Positions 1-6,068 of a stretch of 6,699 nucleotides of DNA are shown piece by piece. The DNA comes from Limisphaerales bacterium (GTDB lineage: Bacteria > Verrucomicrobiota > Verrucomicrobiae > Limisphaerales > UBA11358). The notes under the pieces were generated by a model. The model saw only the letters and a list, made by a program, of their open reading frames with translations. It was not told the DNA's origin and made no database searches. Each line of letters begins with the position of its first letter. The stretch's first letter is position 1. A program made the translations under genes and the position numbers. Location: assembly GCA_003152145.1 (NCBI GenBank), contig PLZL01000215.1, positions 1,438 through 8,136 on the forward strand. Direction: 5' to 3'.

Positions 1-523
1 CGCCGCGCGCCGCCGTCCAGCCCATGAGGGGCGGCAACGCGCCGGGGATCGCGCCGATGGCCGTGTTCAGCCACGTCACGCGCTTCAACGGCGTGTAGAT
101 GAAAAGGTAACTGACCAGTGTCACCGCGCCGAGCACGCTCGTGAGCAGGTTCACCGCGAGCGCGAGATAAACCAGTCCGGCGACGGAACTGACGCCGCCA
201 AAAATGGCAACGGTGGTCGGCTGCAATCGGCCGGATGGCAGCGGGCGGTTTTGCGTGCGGCGCATTTTCGCGTCGTATTCGCGTTCGAGCAATTGATTCA
301 ATGCCGCCGCGCCTGCGGCGACCAGCGCCGTGGCCGCCAGCGTGTTGAACATCAGCACGAAATTCATCGGGCCGCTCCAGCCGGCATAAAAACCGACGAG
401 CGTCGTCAGCAGCACGAGTGTCGTCAGCCGCGCCTTGACCAAATCGGCGAAGACCGCCGACCAGCTTTTTTCAGTTCCGACATTTTGTGCCGGGGTCAAA
501 ATGTCTGCCGAGATTTCTTTCAT
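1..523 (-). CDS. ctaB: Protohaem IX farnesyltransferase (haem O synthase), partial
   Basis: Integral membrane prenyltransferase that adds a farnesyl group to protohaem IX to make haem O, the precursor of haem A for aa3-type oxidases. The window holds the first 174 residues; the C-terminal part lies beyond the left edge. The UbiA-family prenyl-diphosphate-binding region is clear at residues 76-95, with N76, D84, M87, R88, R89, T90 and the sequence NRPLPSGR. A second family signature, GAIPGALPPLMGW, lies near residue 158 onward. Hydrophobic helices fall at about 32-50, 54-74, 104-125 and 127-145. The ATG at 523 lies one base after the ctaA stop (TGAAATG), so the two are probably translationally coupled. 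I see no Shine-Dalgarno in front of it. The family call is firm; nothing can be said about the missing end. Confidence 0.95.
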   Translation of the reverse strand, partial: MKEISADILTPAQNVGTEKSWSAVFADLVKARLTTLVLLTTLVGFYAGWSGPMNFVLMFNTLAATALVAAGAAALNQLLEREYDAKMRRTQNRPLPSGRLQPTTVAIFGGVSSVAGLVYLALAVNLLTSVLGAVTLVSYLFIYTPLKRVTWLNTAIGAIPGALPPLMGWTAARG

Positions 524-524
524 T

Positions 525-1595
525 TCATTTGTTTGCGGCCATCGCCCGGGCTGCTGCGAATGCACCGGATATTGTTGTGGCCGGGACAATTTCCGGCAAT
601 GACATCGGACGGCGGAAAGCAATAATGCACCAGAGCGCGCCTGTCACGAGCGAAAGCGCGCCAACCAGCACATGCGCCGTCGCCACATCTGCGGCCTTGT
701 TCGACCAAACAGTCCACGCGCCGAGCGCGATTTGCGAAACAATCAGGGCGAGCCATGACCACGCGAGCTTCGCCAGCGGATTTTTTCCGCCGAGCCGTTT
801 CCACGACAGCCACGCCGCGGCCGCGACCAAAATGAAAATCGCCAGCGCGACGATCCGGTGAACCATTTGCAAAATGATTTGGAAGGTTGTGATCGGGTTT
901 TCGGAAATGACATCCATGCGCACGGCGTTGTAACGCGACACGGCATCGGCGCTTGTGTCCGGCCAGATTTTTCCATAAGCGAGCGGAAAATCGGGAATCG
1001 CGAGGCCGGCGTGTTGTCCGCGCATCGTTGCGCCAAGGATAAGCTGGCAGAAAATCAGAATGGTCGTGGCCAGCACGAGCGTCCGCAAACCACGCGCCAC
1101 ACAAAACATTTTTTCGCCGGCGGACCATTTGCCCCAAAACCGGCTGGTGAACAGCGCAATCGCGCACATCAAAATGAAAAAGGATTGCGCAACGACGCCG
1201 TGAATAACGCCGAGGTTGTCCATTTTCAATGTCACGCGCAGCCCGCCGAGCACCCCCTGCGCGACGACGAGCAAAAACGCAATGACGCCGAGCCATTTGA
1301 TCCATTTCCGCGGATCCTTGAGCCAGAGCCAGACGGCGAGAACCGTCGTCAAAAATCCCGCGCCCGAAGCCAGCAGCCGGTGCGAGTGCTCAAAAAAGGC
1401 CCCGCCCTTCCAGAATTTGATCGGCAACGCAAACATGTTGTAGCCGTAGCTCGTCGGCCAGTCGGGCACGGACATGCCGGCCTCGTGGCTGGTGACCAGA
1501 CCGCCGATGCCGAGCAGAAAAAAGGTAACAATGGCTGTTAGCACCGCGAATCGGTGCAGCCACAGGTCATTGGTTGTTTGCGCGCTGACGTTCAA
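525..1595 (-). CDS. ctaA: Haem A synthase, COX15/CtaA family
   Basis: Membrane haem A synthase, which oxidises the C8 methyl of haem O to a formyl group to make haem A for cytochrome oxidase. At 356 residues it has full family length and the expected two-fold repeat of four-helix units. The conserved haem-ligand histidines are visible: H72 in the EHSHR motif (with E69), H132 in GVIHG, H246 in MVHR and H308 in TAHVLVG. The loops SHEAGMSVPDWP (37-48) and QHAGLAIPDFPLAYG (194-208) are the matching family motifs of the two halves. The start appears to be TTG at 1595: an in-frame stop lies four codons upstream, and the first in-frame ATG (codon 41) would delete the first helix. There is no Shine-Dalgarno. 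It sits one base upstream of ctaB and 54 bp after the cupredoxin gene, with a terminator-like palindrome between. Function is confident; the start is less so. Confidence 0.95.
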   Translation of the reverse strand: MNVSAQTTNDLWLHRFAVLTAIVTFFLLGIGGLVTSHEAGMSVPDWPTSYGYNMFALPIKFWKGGAFFEHSHRLLASGAGFLTTVLAVWLWLKDPRKWIKWLGVIAFLLVVAQGVLGGLRVTLKMDNLGVIHGVVAQSFFILMCAIALFTSRFWGKWSAGEKMFCVARGLRTLVLATTILIFCQLILGATMRGQHAGLAIPDFPLAYGKIWPDTSADAVSRYNAVRMDVISENPITTFQIILQMVHRIVALAIFILVAAAAWLSWKRLGGKNPLAKLAWSWLALIVSQIALGAWTVWSNKAADVATAHVLVGALSLVTGALWCIIAFRRPMSLPEIVPATTISGAFAAARAMAANK

Positions 1596-1604
1596 TTTTG
1601 GAAA

Positions 1605-1630
1605 TCAAAACCCCGGCACGCGTGCCGGGG
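1605..1630 (-). terminator. Terminator-like perfect palindrome before ctaA
   Basis: Positions 1611-1630 are a perfect 20-bp palindrome, CCCCGGCACG followed by CGTGCCGGGG. On the minus strand it is followed by TTTTGATTT. A transcript would form a GC-rich stem of about 8 bp with a 4-nt loop and then a U-rich stretch, as in an intrinsic terminator. It lies 20 bases after the stop of the cupredoxin gene and 16 bases before the ctaA start. It could end the upstream unit or act as an attenuator or RNA-processing site for ctaA-ctaB. A dispersed palindromic repeat is the other possibility. Confidence 0.6.
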
Positions 1631-1649
1631 CTCCCCACCTCGAAATTTT

Positions 1650-2384
1650 TTACTTCACGGTAAAGGTAAAATTCACGGTCATGTCCTTGTCGGCGACCTC
1701 CACATCCTGCGTCTGCGGACCCGACTTGCGGTGGTTCGCCTCAACGGTGTATTTGCCGGGCGGCACGTTTTTGATGACGAATTTTCCGTCCTTGTCGCTC
1801 ACGGAAAAATAGGGGCTGTCAAACACGCTGACCCAGGCAAACATCCACGGATGGACGTCGCATTTGAACCGCAGGAACATCTCCGGATTCGGGAACGTGT
1901 AGGTCAGGTCCGCGCCGCCGGACATTTGCACGTCGTTGTGCTCCGTGTTGCCGGGCACCGTCGGCGTGCAATGGACGTTGTGGACGCACATGTCGGAATT
2001 TTTGACGGTGATCTTTTGTCCGGTCTGAATCGCGAGGATTTGCGGCGAATAGAGGCAGCCCTTCTGGTCGAGCACGGCGGGCGGCGCGCTCGCGCCGGAG
2101 GATTTGCCGGTGACACCTTTCAGCGAAACCACCACGTCGGCGAATTCGCCTTTCGGGCCGACGACATAGAAATGCGTGGTCGGCGCTTTGCCATTATACA
2201 TCGCGGCGCAATCGGGGTTGTCCATCAGAGGCGTGATTTCCTTTTCCGCCGGCGGCGTGCCCTGGAGCGTGATGGTGCCAATAATGTCCGCCGCGGAAGC
2301 GGTCTGCCTCGCGCCGAAAGTTCCGATTGCGAGAATCGAAAGAACGGTCGTTTTCATAAGCCAGTTTGTTCTCGAATAATTCAT
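1650..2384 (-). CDS. Secreted amicyanin-like cupredoxin with C-terminal carboxypeptidase-regulatory-like domain
   Basis: Probable periplasmic blue-copper electron carrier. A signal peptide ends near residue 31 (TASAA). A second ATG at codon 10 (position 2357) gives a tidier signal sequence, MKTTVLSILAIG, and may be the true start; neither start has a Shine-Dalgarno. A cupredoxin-like domain spans about 115-190. It carries a full type-1 copper ligand set: H135 in the HNVH motif, and C175, H178 and M181 in CDVHPWM. The Cys-x2-His-x2-Met spacing is that of amicyanin (CTPHPFM). Residues about 190-244, with DKDGKFVIKNVPPGKYTVEA, match a carboxypeptidase-regulatory-like beta-sandwich. Further cysteines at 59, 110, 133 and 139 may form disulfides. 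Homologues are often labelled methylamine-utilisation proteins, but no mau gene is present here. The neighbouring haem A genes favour a role delivering electrons or copper near the oxidase, which is inference. Confidence 0.85.
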   Translation of the reverse strand: MNYSRTNWLMKTTVLSILAIGTFGARQTASAADIIGTITLQGTPPAEKEITPLMDNPDCAAMYNGKAPTTHFYVVGPKGEFADVVVSLKGVTGKSSGASAPPAVLDQKGCLYSPQILAIQTGQKITVKNSDMCVHNVHCTPTVPGNTEHNDVQMSGGADLTYTFPNPEMFLRFKCDVHPWMFAWVSVFDSPYFSVSDKDGKFVIKNVPPGKYTVEANHRKSGPQTQDVEVADKDMTVNFTFTVK

Positions 2385-2426
2385 AGAAGCGAATCTAACA
2401 TCCGGTCAACCGGGCGGCAAGCACTT

Positions 2427-2442
2427 TGTGAAACTTTTCACA
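2427..2442. promoter_or_regulatory. CRP/FNR-family operator-like palindrome
   Basis: The sequence TGTGAAACTTTTCACA is a perfect TGTGA-N6-TCACA, the textbook half-site arrangement of CRP-type regulators. The symmetry extends to TTGTGAAA (2426-2433) and TTTCACAA (2436-2443). It lies about 42 bp upstream of the cupredoxin ATG at 2384 and just past the stop codon of the small membrane gene. The stem is AT-rich and no U-tract follows it on the minus strand, so it looks more like a protein site than a terminator. The regulator is not in this window, so binding is inferred from sequence alone. Confidence 0.5.
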
Positions 2443-2444
2443 AG

Positions 2445-2663
2445 TCATTCTTTACGAACCATTCGGAAGACCCCAATGCCGGCGAAAAGTCCGGCTTGTC
2501 CCAACAAAACCCCAAACCAGCCTGCGTGAAACAAAAATAGAACCAACGCCGAAACCAGCACCGACAGGCCGCTCCAGAGCAGGCCCGATTCGTTTTCAAG
2601 TTCCGCCACACGGTGGTAAAAAACCGCGCAAACCACTATCACCACGATGAGCAAATAAGGCAT
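2445..2663 (-). CDS. Small hypothetical membrane protein
   Basis: A 72-residue protein that I do not recognise. It has an N-terminal hydrophobic segment (residues 1-15), a short polar stretch with HRVAELENESG (17-27), then two more hydrophobic segments (about 29-46 and 48-65) and a basic end, RMVRKE. Three membrane passes or a hairpin plus an anchor are both possible. The ATG at 2663 lies 12 bases after the ribH stop, and a TAGGAA sequence that includes that stop could serve as a weak ribosome-binding site. It is therefore probably co-transcribed with ribH. Its coding nature rests on the clean hydrophobic pattern and tight packing between neighbours, not on homology. Confidence 0.65.
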   Translation of the reverse strand: MPYLLIVVIVVCAVFYHRVAELENESGLLWSGLSVLVSALVLFLFHAGWFGVLLGQAGLFAGIGVFRMVRKE

Positions 2664-2675
2664 CGTTGAATATTC

Positions 2676-3140
2676 CTAGCCGCGCAGATTTTTCATCACC
2701 CGCGCCATTTCCAGCGCCGTCTGCGCCGCCTCCGTGCCGCGATTGTGTTTTTTGCCGAGGCAGCGGACGCGCGCATGTTTCACTTTTTCAAAGGTGAACA
2801 CACCGTGGATGACGGGGATTTTTTGGAGCACCTGGATTTGCGCCAGCGCGTGGGTCACGCCCCAGCCGATGTGTTTCGCGTGGCTCGTCTCGCCCTGAAA
2901 AATCACGCCGAGGCAGATGATGGCCGCGTAACGCCTGGGTTGTGCCAGCCGCGCCGCCGCCGCCGGGATTTCAAACGCACCCGGCACGCGCACGATGCGG
3001 ACATGCGCCCCGGCGCGCAGCAATTCCTCCCGCGCCGCGTGCAGCATGGCGTCCACGTATTCCGAATTGTAGCGCGAGGCGACGATGGCGAAGGAGCCGC
3101 CGCGCGGCTGAATTTTCTCTTGCCGGAGTTTGCGAAGCAT
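2676..3140 (-). CDS. ribH: 6,7-dimethyl-8-ribityllumazine synthase
   Basis: Penultimate enzyme of riboflavin synthesis: condenses 5-amino-6-ribitylamino-uracil with 3,4-dihydroxy-2-butanone 4-phosphate to give lumazine, usually as a pentamer or icosahedral shell in the cytoplasm. At 154 residues it has normal length. Seen in order: SFAIVASRYN (16-25), which begins the substrate pocket; VPGAFEIP (52-59); GVIFQGETSHAKHI (78-91) with the catalytic His at 87; and NRGTEAAQTALEMA (133-146). The segment at 110-126, VIHGVFTFEKVKHARVR, departs from the common FGVLTTDT-EQA version, but the downstream Arg/Asn elements remain, so I expect an active enzyme. The ATG at 3140 has no Shine-Dalgarno. The rest of the riboflavin operon is not adjacent; a ribA-type gene end and a ribH fragment lie 3 kb upstream on the same strand. 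Confidence 0.95.
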   Translation of the reverse strand: MLRKLRQEKIQPRGGSFAIVASRYNSEYVDAMLHAAREELLRAGAHVRIVRVPGAFEIPAAAARLAQPRRYAAIICLGVIFQGETSHAKHIGWGVTHALAQIQVLQKIPVIHGVFTFEKVKHARVRCLGKKHNRGTEAAQTALEMARVMKNLRG

Positions 3141-3148
3141 CGCGGGGA

Positions 3149-3193
3149 TTTAACCACGAAGCGCCCGGATGAACACGAAGAATTTTAACCACG
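3149..3193. repeat. Short intergenic direct repeats
   Basis: TTTAACCACG occurs at 3149-3158 and again at 3184-3193, and CACGAAG occurs at 3155-3161 and 3174-3180. All lie in the 75-bp gap between the dihaem cytochrome and ribH. The degenerate AACCACGAAG / GAACACGAAG pattern resembles a dispersed intergenic repeat rather than a gene signal. I see no clear promoter or terminator in this gap. Confidence 0.4.
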
Positions 3194-3215
3194 CATCCAT
3201 CCGTTGCATCCTGCC

Positions 3216-4007
3216 TTACTCAAAGTCGCTTTTGGGCCCGGGCTTGCCGGATGGGGCCGGCGGCTGGGAACGGAGAACCTTCACTTCCTCCGGCGTCACT
3301 TCAAATCCGGAGTTTCCGAATGAGTTATAAACGAAGGTCAGAACGTTCGCGACGTCATCGTCGGTGAGCGGGAACGAAGGCATGTTGTTATTGAATTTCT
3401 GTCCGTTCACGACCACTTCGCCCTGCCGTCCAAAGAGGACGATTTGTATCGCCCGGTTTTTGTCGGCGTTCAAATAATCCGATCCCGCCAGGGGCGGAAA
3501 CATGTTGGGCCGTCCCATGCCTGTGGACTGGTGGCATGCCGCGCAAATGGAAGTGAACAGCCGCCTGCCCATTTGAATTTTCTCGGTTTTCGATTTGGCG
3601 GCGCCGGGCGGCGGCGGCACGCCGCGAAGACCTCCATTGTCCACCCACTTCAGGATGGTCATGCGTTCCTCATCGGTCAGTGCCAGTGATTCGGGGCTGT
3701 TGGCAACTGGCATCGTCTCCTTGTAATAAGTTCCTTTCCAACTGTCCCACACGCGCCTTCTGATCTCCCAACGATCGGCGTAGGCGGTTTTGTAGTCCAG
3801 CCAGTCATAGACAAACCGGGACTGCTGATTGTGGCAGCGGGAACAATTGCCCATGAAAATCGGCTGGATGTCGCGCAGGTAAGTAGGTGCCTGGTTTGTG
3901 TCCTGGGCCGTGGCTTTGGTGAATGCGATGCACACGATTACCGCCGAAATGGCCGGCCAGGTTAATCGCGCCCATCGCCGCTTGTTTGGATTTAAAAATG
4001 AATGCAT
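3216..4007 (-). CDS. Dihaem c-type cytochrome with NirK-associated-type C-terminal domain
   Basis: A secreted 263-residue cytochrome. The N-terminal signal or anchor has a basic stretch (9-14, KRRWAR) and a hydrophobic core (16-30) ending in KATAQ. Domain 1 (about 42-125) opens with YLRDIQPIFMGNCSRCH; its CxxCH is at 55-59 and M99 in ETMP is a possible axial ligand. This arrangement is common in cytochromes of planctomycetes and verrucomicrobia. Domain 2 (about 143-246) has CAACH at 155-159, PPLAGSDYL (171-179), VNGQKFNNNMP (200-210, M209 the likely ligand) and LTFVYNSFGN (223-232). These features match the cytochrome domain fused to or encoded beside copper nitrite reductases. No nirK is in view. 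The Pro-rich tail (248-258) is unusual. The start lies 45 bp after the porin stop, so one operon is likely. It is probably a periplasmic electron carrier, partner unknown. Confidence 0.88.
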   Translation of the reverse strand: MHSFLNPNKRRWARLTWPAISAVIVCIAFTKATAQDTNQAPTYLRDIQPIFMGNCSRCHNQQSRFVYDWLDYKTAYADRWEIRRRVWDSWKGTYYKETMPVANSPESLALTDEERMTILKWVDNGGLRGVPPPPGAAKSKTEKIQMGRRLFTSICAACHQSTGMGRPNMFPPLAGSDYLNADKNRAIQIVLFGRQGEVVVNGQKFNNNMPSFPLTDDDVANVLTFVYNSFGNSGFEVTPEEVKVLRSQPPAPSGKPGPKSDFE

Positions 4008-4052
4008 GGTTGCTGCTGGTATGTATGATTATTAATCGCAACTTCGCTGGTT

Positions 4053-5444
4053 CTAAAATCCGTAGGACAACTGCAAAATGAATTGACTGAGTTGGGATGG
4101 ATCGTTGCTGTGGAAATACTCATAGTCGCCCTCCAGGAGCAGCGTGCTCGTGAAATAATAGATGAAGCCCGCGGTGTATCGCTTGGTGCTGAAGTCAAAT
4201 GTATTGTTTCCCAAATCGTAGGCGTTGTGCAGGGAATCGTAGCGGCCCACGAGCTCCACGTTGTTGATCACCGGAAGCTCCAGATTCAATCCCGCCAGCT
4301 TGTAACCAGCCTGCACGAACCATCCCTGCTGGCCGACATTTCCAAGGTCATCGCTTCCGAAACGGGTCATGATATACTCGCCCTTCGCCTCAAAAGAGGG
4401 ACCCAGATGCAGGGCCGCATCGAACACACCCGCCGTGTAAAGGTGGTTCCCCGCGTCATCCCATTCACCTGCCTGGCCAGAGATTCCCAGTTCCAGATCG
4501 TAATGAGGTTTGAACGGCATAAATACAGAGAGGCGCGCCCCCCCGGACGGATTGCCGTGCAGGTTCGCCACCGCGCCGTCGGACCTGACACCCACGTTGC
4601 CGCCCAGATCAAGATTGCCTGCAGATCCAGAAGTTCCTGCTGTGTCCGACGAACCCGGTCCGTTCACCGCATACAACGAATAGTTGAGGAACTTGCCGGC
4701 GTCGCCCACCGGAACCGCCCCGCGCAATTCGGCGCCCACCCCGGTGCCGGGAATAAGGGCATCAACCGCCAGCGGGTTGTCGGGAATTTTGTTCAACCAC
4801 CCCGCGCCTCGCTCGGTATAGGTCCCGAGCGGCAGCACCAGATCTCCCGCGCATAACGTCACGTAATTGTTCATCACGTAATCCAACTGGGCGAAACTCA
4901 AATTGAAGGTGGTCGTGTAACCGCCGCCGCCGGGCGCGTTGTTCGCGATGGTCGTGTCAAAGCCCGCCTCGAACAAAATGTTCTCCCCGCCGCGATACAG
5001 GAAAATGGGCGCAAAATCGGCCAGCGAAAACGCCCCATGCTGCCCAGCCGCTTTGACGTATTGAAATTCCGCGTCGCCCAGGATCTGGAAGTTGTGGTTG
5101 ACGGTGGCCTCGTCAATCGGCTGCCGCGATTGCGGTTGCGCCTGCGCCTGCGCCGCCTCAATGCTCTTCTGTTCGGCGTTCGTGGCGACCTGTTGTGTTT
5201 CGGCCAGCTTCTCCTCGAGTTGCTGGATTTTTTTTACGTCTTGCTCATGAACCTGCTCCCGGACGATGTTCGTCTGCTGCAAATTCTGAACCTGATCGAC
5301 CAACTTCTGCACCGTCTCTTTCAGGGCGTTGAAGTCAACCTGGCTCACTTGTGCCGCGGCTTGCGGCGGAAGCACGATCCCCATGGCGCAAATCGCGGCC
5401 ATCAGTCCAAATATTAAGCGGCGTGTTTTCATTTTCTTTTTCAT
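4053..5444 (-). CDS. Outer-membrane beta-barrel porin with N-terminal coiled coil
   Basis: A 463-residue outer-membrane protein. The signal peptide (1-31) has a KKKMKTRR head, a hydrophobic core and an AAA cleavage region. A coiled coil of about 65 residues follows (35-100; VQKLVDQVQNLQQ, then KKIQQLEEKLAETQQ), then a Gln/Ala-rich linker (97-108). This layout recalls periplasmic stalks of trimeric porins that reach toward the peptidoglycan. From about 115 to the end the sequence alternates polar and hydrophobic residues with many Gly and aromatic residues. It finishes in FILQLSYGF, a typical C-terminal barrel signal with terminal Phe. NNYVTLCAGDLVLPLGTYTERG (192-213) resembles porins annotated in acidobacteria and verrucomicrobia. 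Substrate is unknown. It lies between two c-type cytochromes (27 and 45 bp gaps), which may mean a role in redox or anion traffic; that is inference. A second ATG at codon 5 is an equally good start. Confidence 0.85.
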   Translation of the reverse strand: MKKKMKTRRLIFGLMAAICAMGIVLPPQAAAQVSQVDFNALKETVQKLVDQVQNLQQTNIVREQVHEQDVKKIQQLEEKLAETQQVATNAEQKSIEAAQAQAQPQSRQPIDEATVNHNFQILGDAEFQYVKAAGQHGAFSLADFAPIFLYRGGENILFEAGFDTTIANNAPGGGGYTTTFNLSFAQLDYVMNNYVTLCAGDLVLPLGTYTERGAGWLNKIPDNPLAVDALIPGTGVGAELRGAVPVGDAGKFLNYSLYAVNGPGSSDTAGTSGSAGNLDLGGNVGVRSDGAVANLHGNPSGGARLSVFMPFKPHYDLELGISGQAGEWDDAGNHLYTAGVFDAALHLGPSFEAKGEYIMTRFGSDDLGNVGQQGWFVQAGYKLAGLNLELPVINNVELVGRYDSLHNAYDLGNNTFDFSTKRYTAGFIYYFTSTLLLEGDYEYFHSNDPSQLSQFILQLSYGF

Positions 5445-5471
5445 TCGTGGTTCAAGGGGTTGACGGGTTGC

Positions 5472-5879
5472 TCAACGGCCGCTGTTGTCCTGGAGGTATT
5501 GCAGGATCAATTTCGACTGCTCCACGGGAATGTTCGCGCGCACCTGCATGTGGAGCATGATGGTTTTCCATTGCGCCGCCGTCCGTTCGGTCGGATAACG
5601 CTCGGGATGGCACCGGTTACAATGCATGGAGTAAAGCTCCGCTCCGGTGAGCTGGTGCTTGATTGCCGCCGGCTTCGCGTCCGGCGTCTTGGCTCTCGAT
5701 GCCACGGAATTGGTTGGCGCCGGCGCGGAATCCGCCTTCACCGTCGGCTGGGCCTGGACCGGCGTCAAGCCGGAGCCGAACAGGCACGCGCCAGCCAGCG
5801 CCGCCGCGCACCACAAAACCAGTTTCTGTCTTTTCATAACTTTTTGAGTGATTCGTTTTTCCGTTTGTAGGGCAATCAT
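5472..5879 (-). CDS. Small monohaem c-type cytochrome
   Basis: A 135-residue secreted protein with one haem-binding motif, CNRCH, at 87-91. M108 or M111 (IMLHMQ) is the likely second axial ligand. ATG at 5879 has a purine-rich GGGGGGAGGAAG tract directly upstream, but the spacing is short. ATG at codon 15 (5837) starts a better signal peptide, MKRQKLVLWCAAALAG with cleavage near VQAQ at 44, so the start is uncertain. Between the signal and the haem domain is an Ala/Pro-rich linker (46-72), suggesting a tethered or flexible carrier. The haem domain is very short (about 60 residues). It opens the cluster, 27 bp ahead of the porin gene, and is probably co-transcribed with it and the dihaem cytochrome. 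Redox partners are unknown. Confidence 0.85.
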   Translation of the reverse strand: MIALQTEKRITQKVMKRQKLVLWCAAALAGACLFGSGLTPVQAQPTVKADSAPAPTNSVASRAKTPDAKPAAIKHQLTGAELYSMHCNRCHPERYPTERTAAQWKTIMLHMQVRANIPVEQSKLILQYLQDNSGR

Positions 5880-5882
5880 CTT

Positions 5883-5891
5883 CCTCCCCCC
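5883..5891 (-). promoter_or_regulatory. Strong Shine-Dalgarno-like tract before the monohaem cytochrome
   Basis: On the minus strand this reads GGGGGGAGG, the only strong anti-16S-complementary tract I find next to a start in the window. It ends 3 bases before ATG 5879, closer than usual, and 45 bases before the alternative ATG 5837. It favours the upstream start but does not settle it. Confidence 0.4.
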
Positions 5892-6025
5892 TCAAATGCA
5901 CAATACATTTATTGGCATTCCAATGACATTTTTTGTCTAATCAGAACTTATGCTTATGATGTCTAAAAGAAGGGCGATTGCAAATATCTGACGGCGAGGG
6001 GAAAACGAGGCGGATGCGGAAGAAA
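5892..6025 (-). promoter_or_regulatory. AT-rich intergenic region, probable promoter zone of the cytochrome-porin operon
   Basis: This is the longest gene-free stretch in the window and clearly AT-richer than its surroundings. It contains ATTGG-CATT-CCAAT (5911-5924), an inverted repeat with 5-bp arms; GACA-N5-TGTC (5925-5937), a second small inverted repeat; and TGTCTAA in direct repeat at 5934-5940 and 5960-5966. I cannot pick a convincing -35/-10 pair. The spacing of these elements upstream of the cytochrome start makes this the natural place for its promoter and operators. Confidence 0.35.
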
Positions 6026-6039
6026 TGCGCGGAAGCGCA
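6026..6039 (-). terminator. Weak hairpin, possible terminator of the riboflavin-side unit
   Basis: TGCGC and GCGCA form a 5-bp stem with a 4-base loop. On the minus strand ATTTCTT follows. It lies 30 bases downstream of the ribH fragment, where the upstream transcript would be expected to end. The stem is short and the T-tract is interrupted, so this is a weak call. Confidence 0.25.
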
Positions 6040-6068
6040 CGCGAGCTGGCAAGGGACGCTAAGCGGCC

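Noticed and set aside
520..1305. Second minus-strand frame of 261 codons overlapping ctaA
   Set aside because: Out-of-frame reading of ctaA, which has all its haem-ligand histidines in the other frame; the protein is Arg-rich and featureless.
858..1541. Plus-strand open frame of 227 codons opposite ctaA
   Set aside because: Antisense shadow of ctaA; hydrophilic, Gln/Arg/His-rich with no domain.
2423..2445. Palindrome after the small membrane gene as an intrinsic terminator
   Set aside because: The stem is AT-rich with almost no loop and lacks a following U-tract; the TGTGA-N6-TCACA pattern fits an operator better.
1554..2540. Long plus-strand open frame of 328 codons
   Set aside because: It runs antisense to the cupredoxin gene, spans several unrelated genes and gaps, and gives a His/Arg-rich composition typical of a shadow of a GC-rich gene.
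3216..4007. Idea that a denitrification locus is present because the dihaem cytochrome resembles NirK-linked domains
   Set aside because: No copper nitrite reductase, NO reductase or regulator is in the window, so only the domain resemblance can be stated.
4083..4856. Plus-strand open frame of 257 codons opposite the porin
   Set aside because: Antisense to a well-supported barrel protein with signal peptide and terminal Phe; no recognisable domain and biased Arg/His content.
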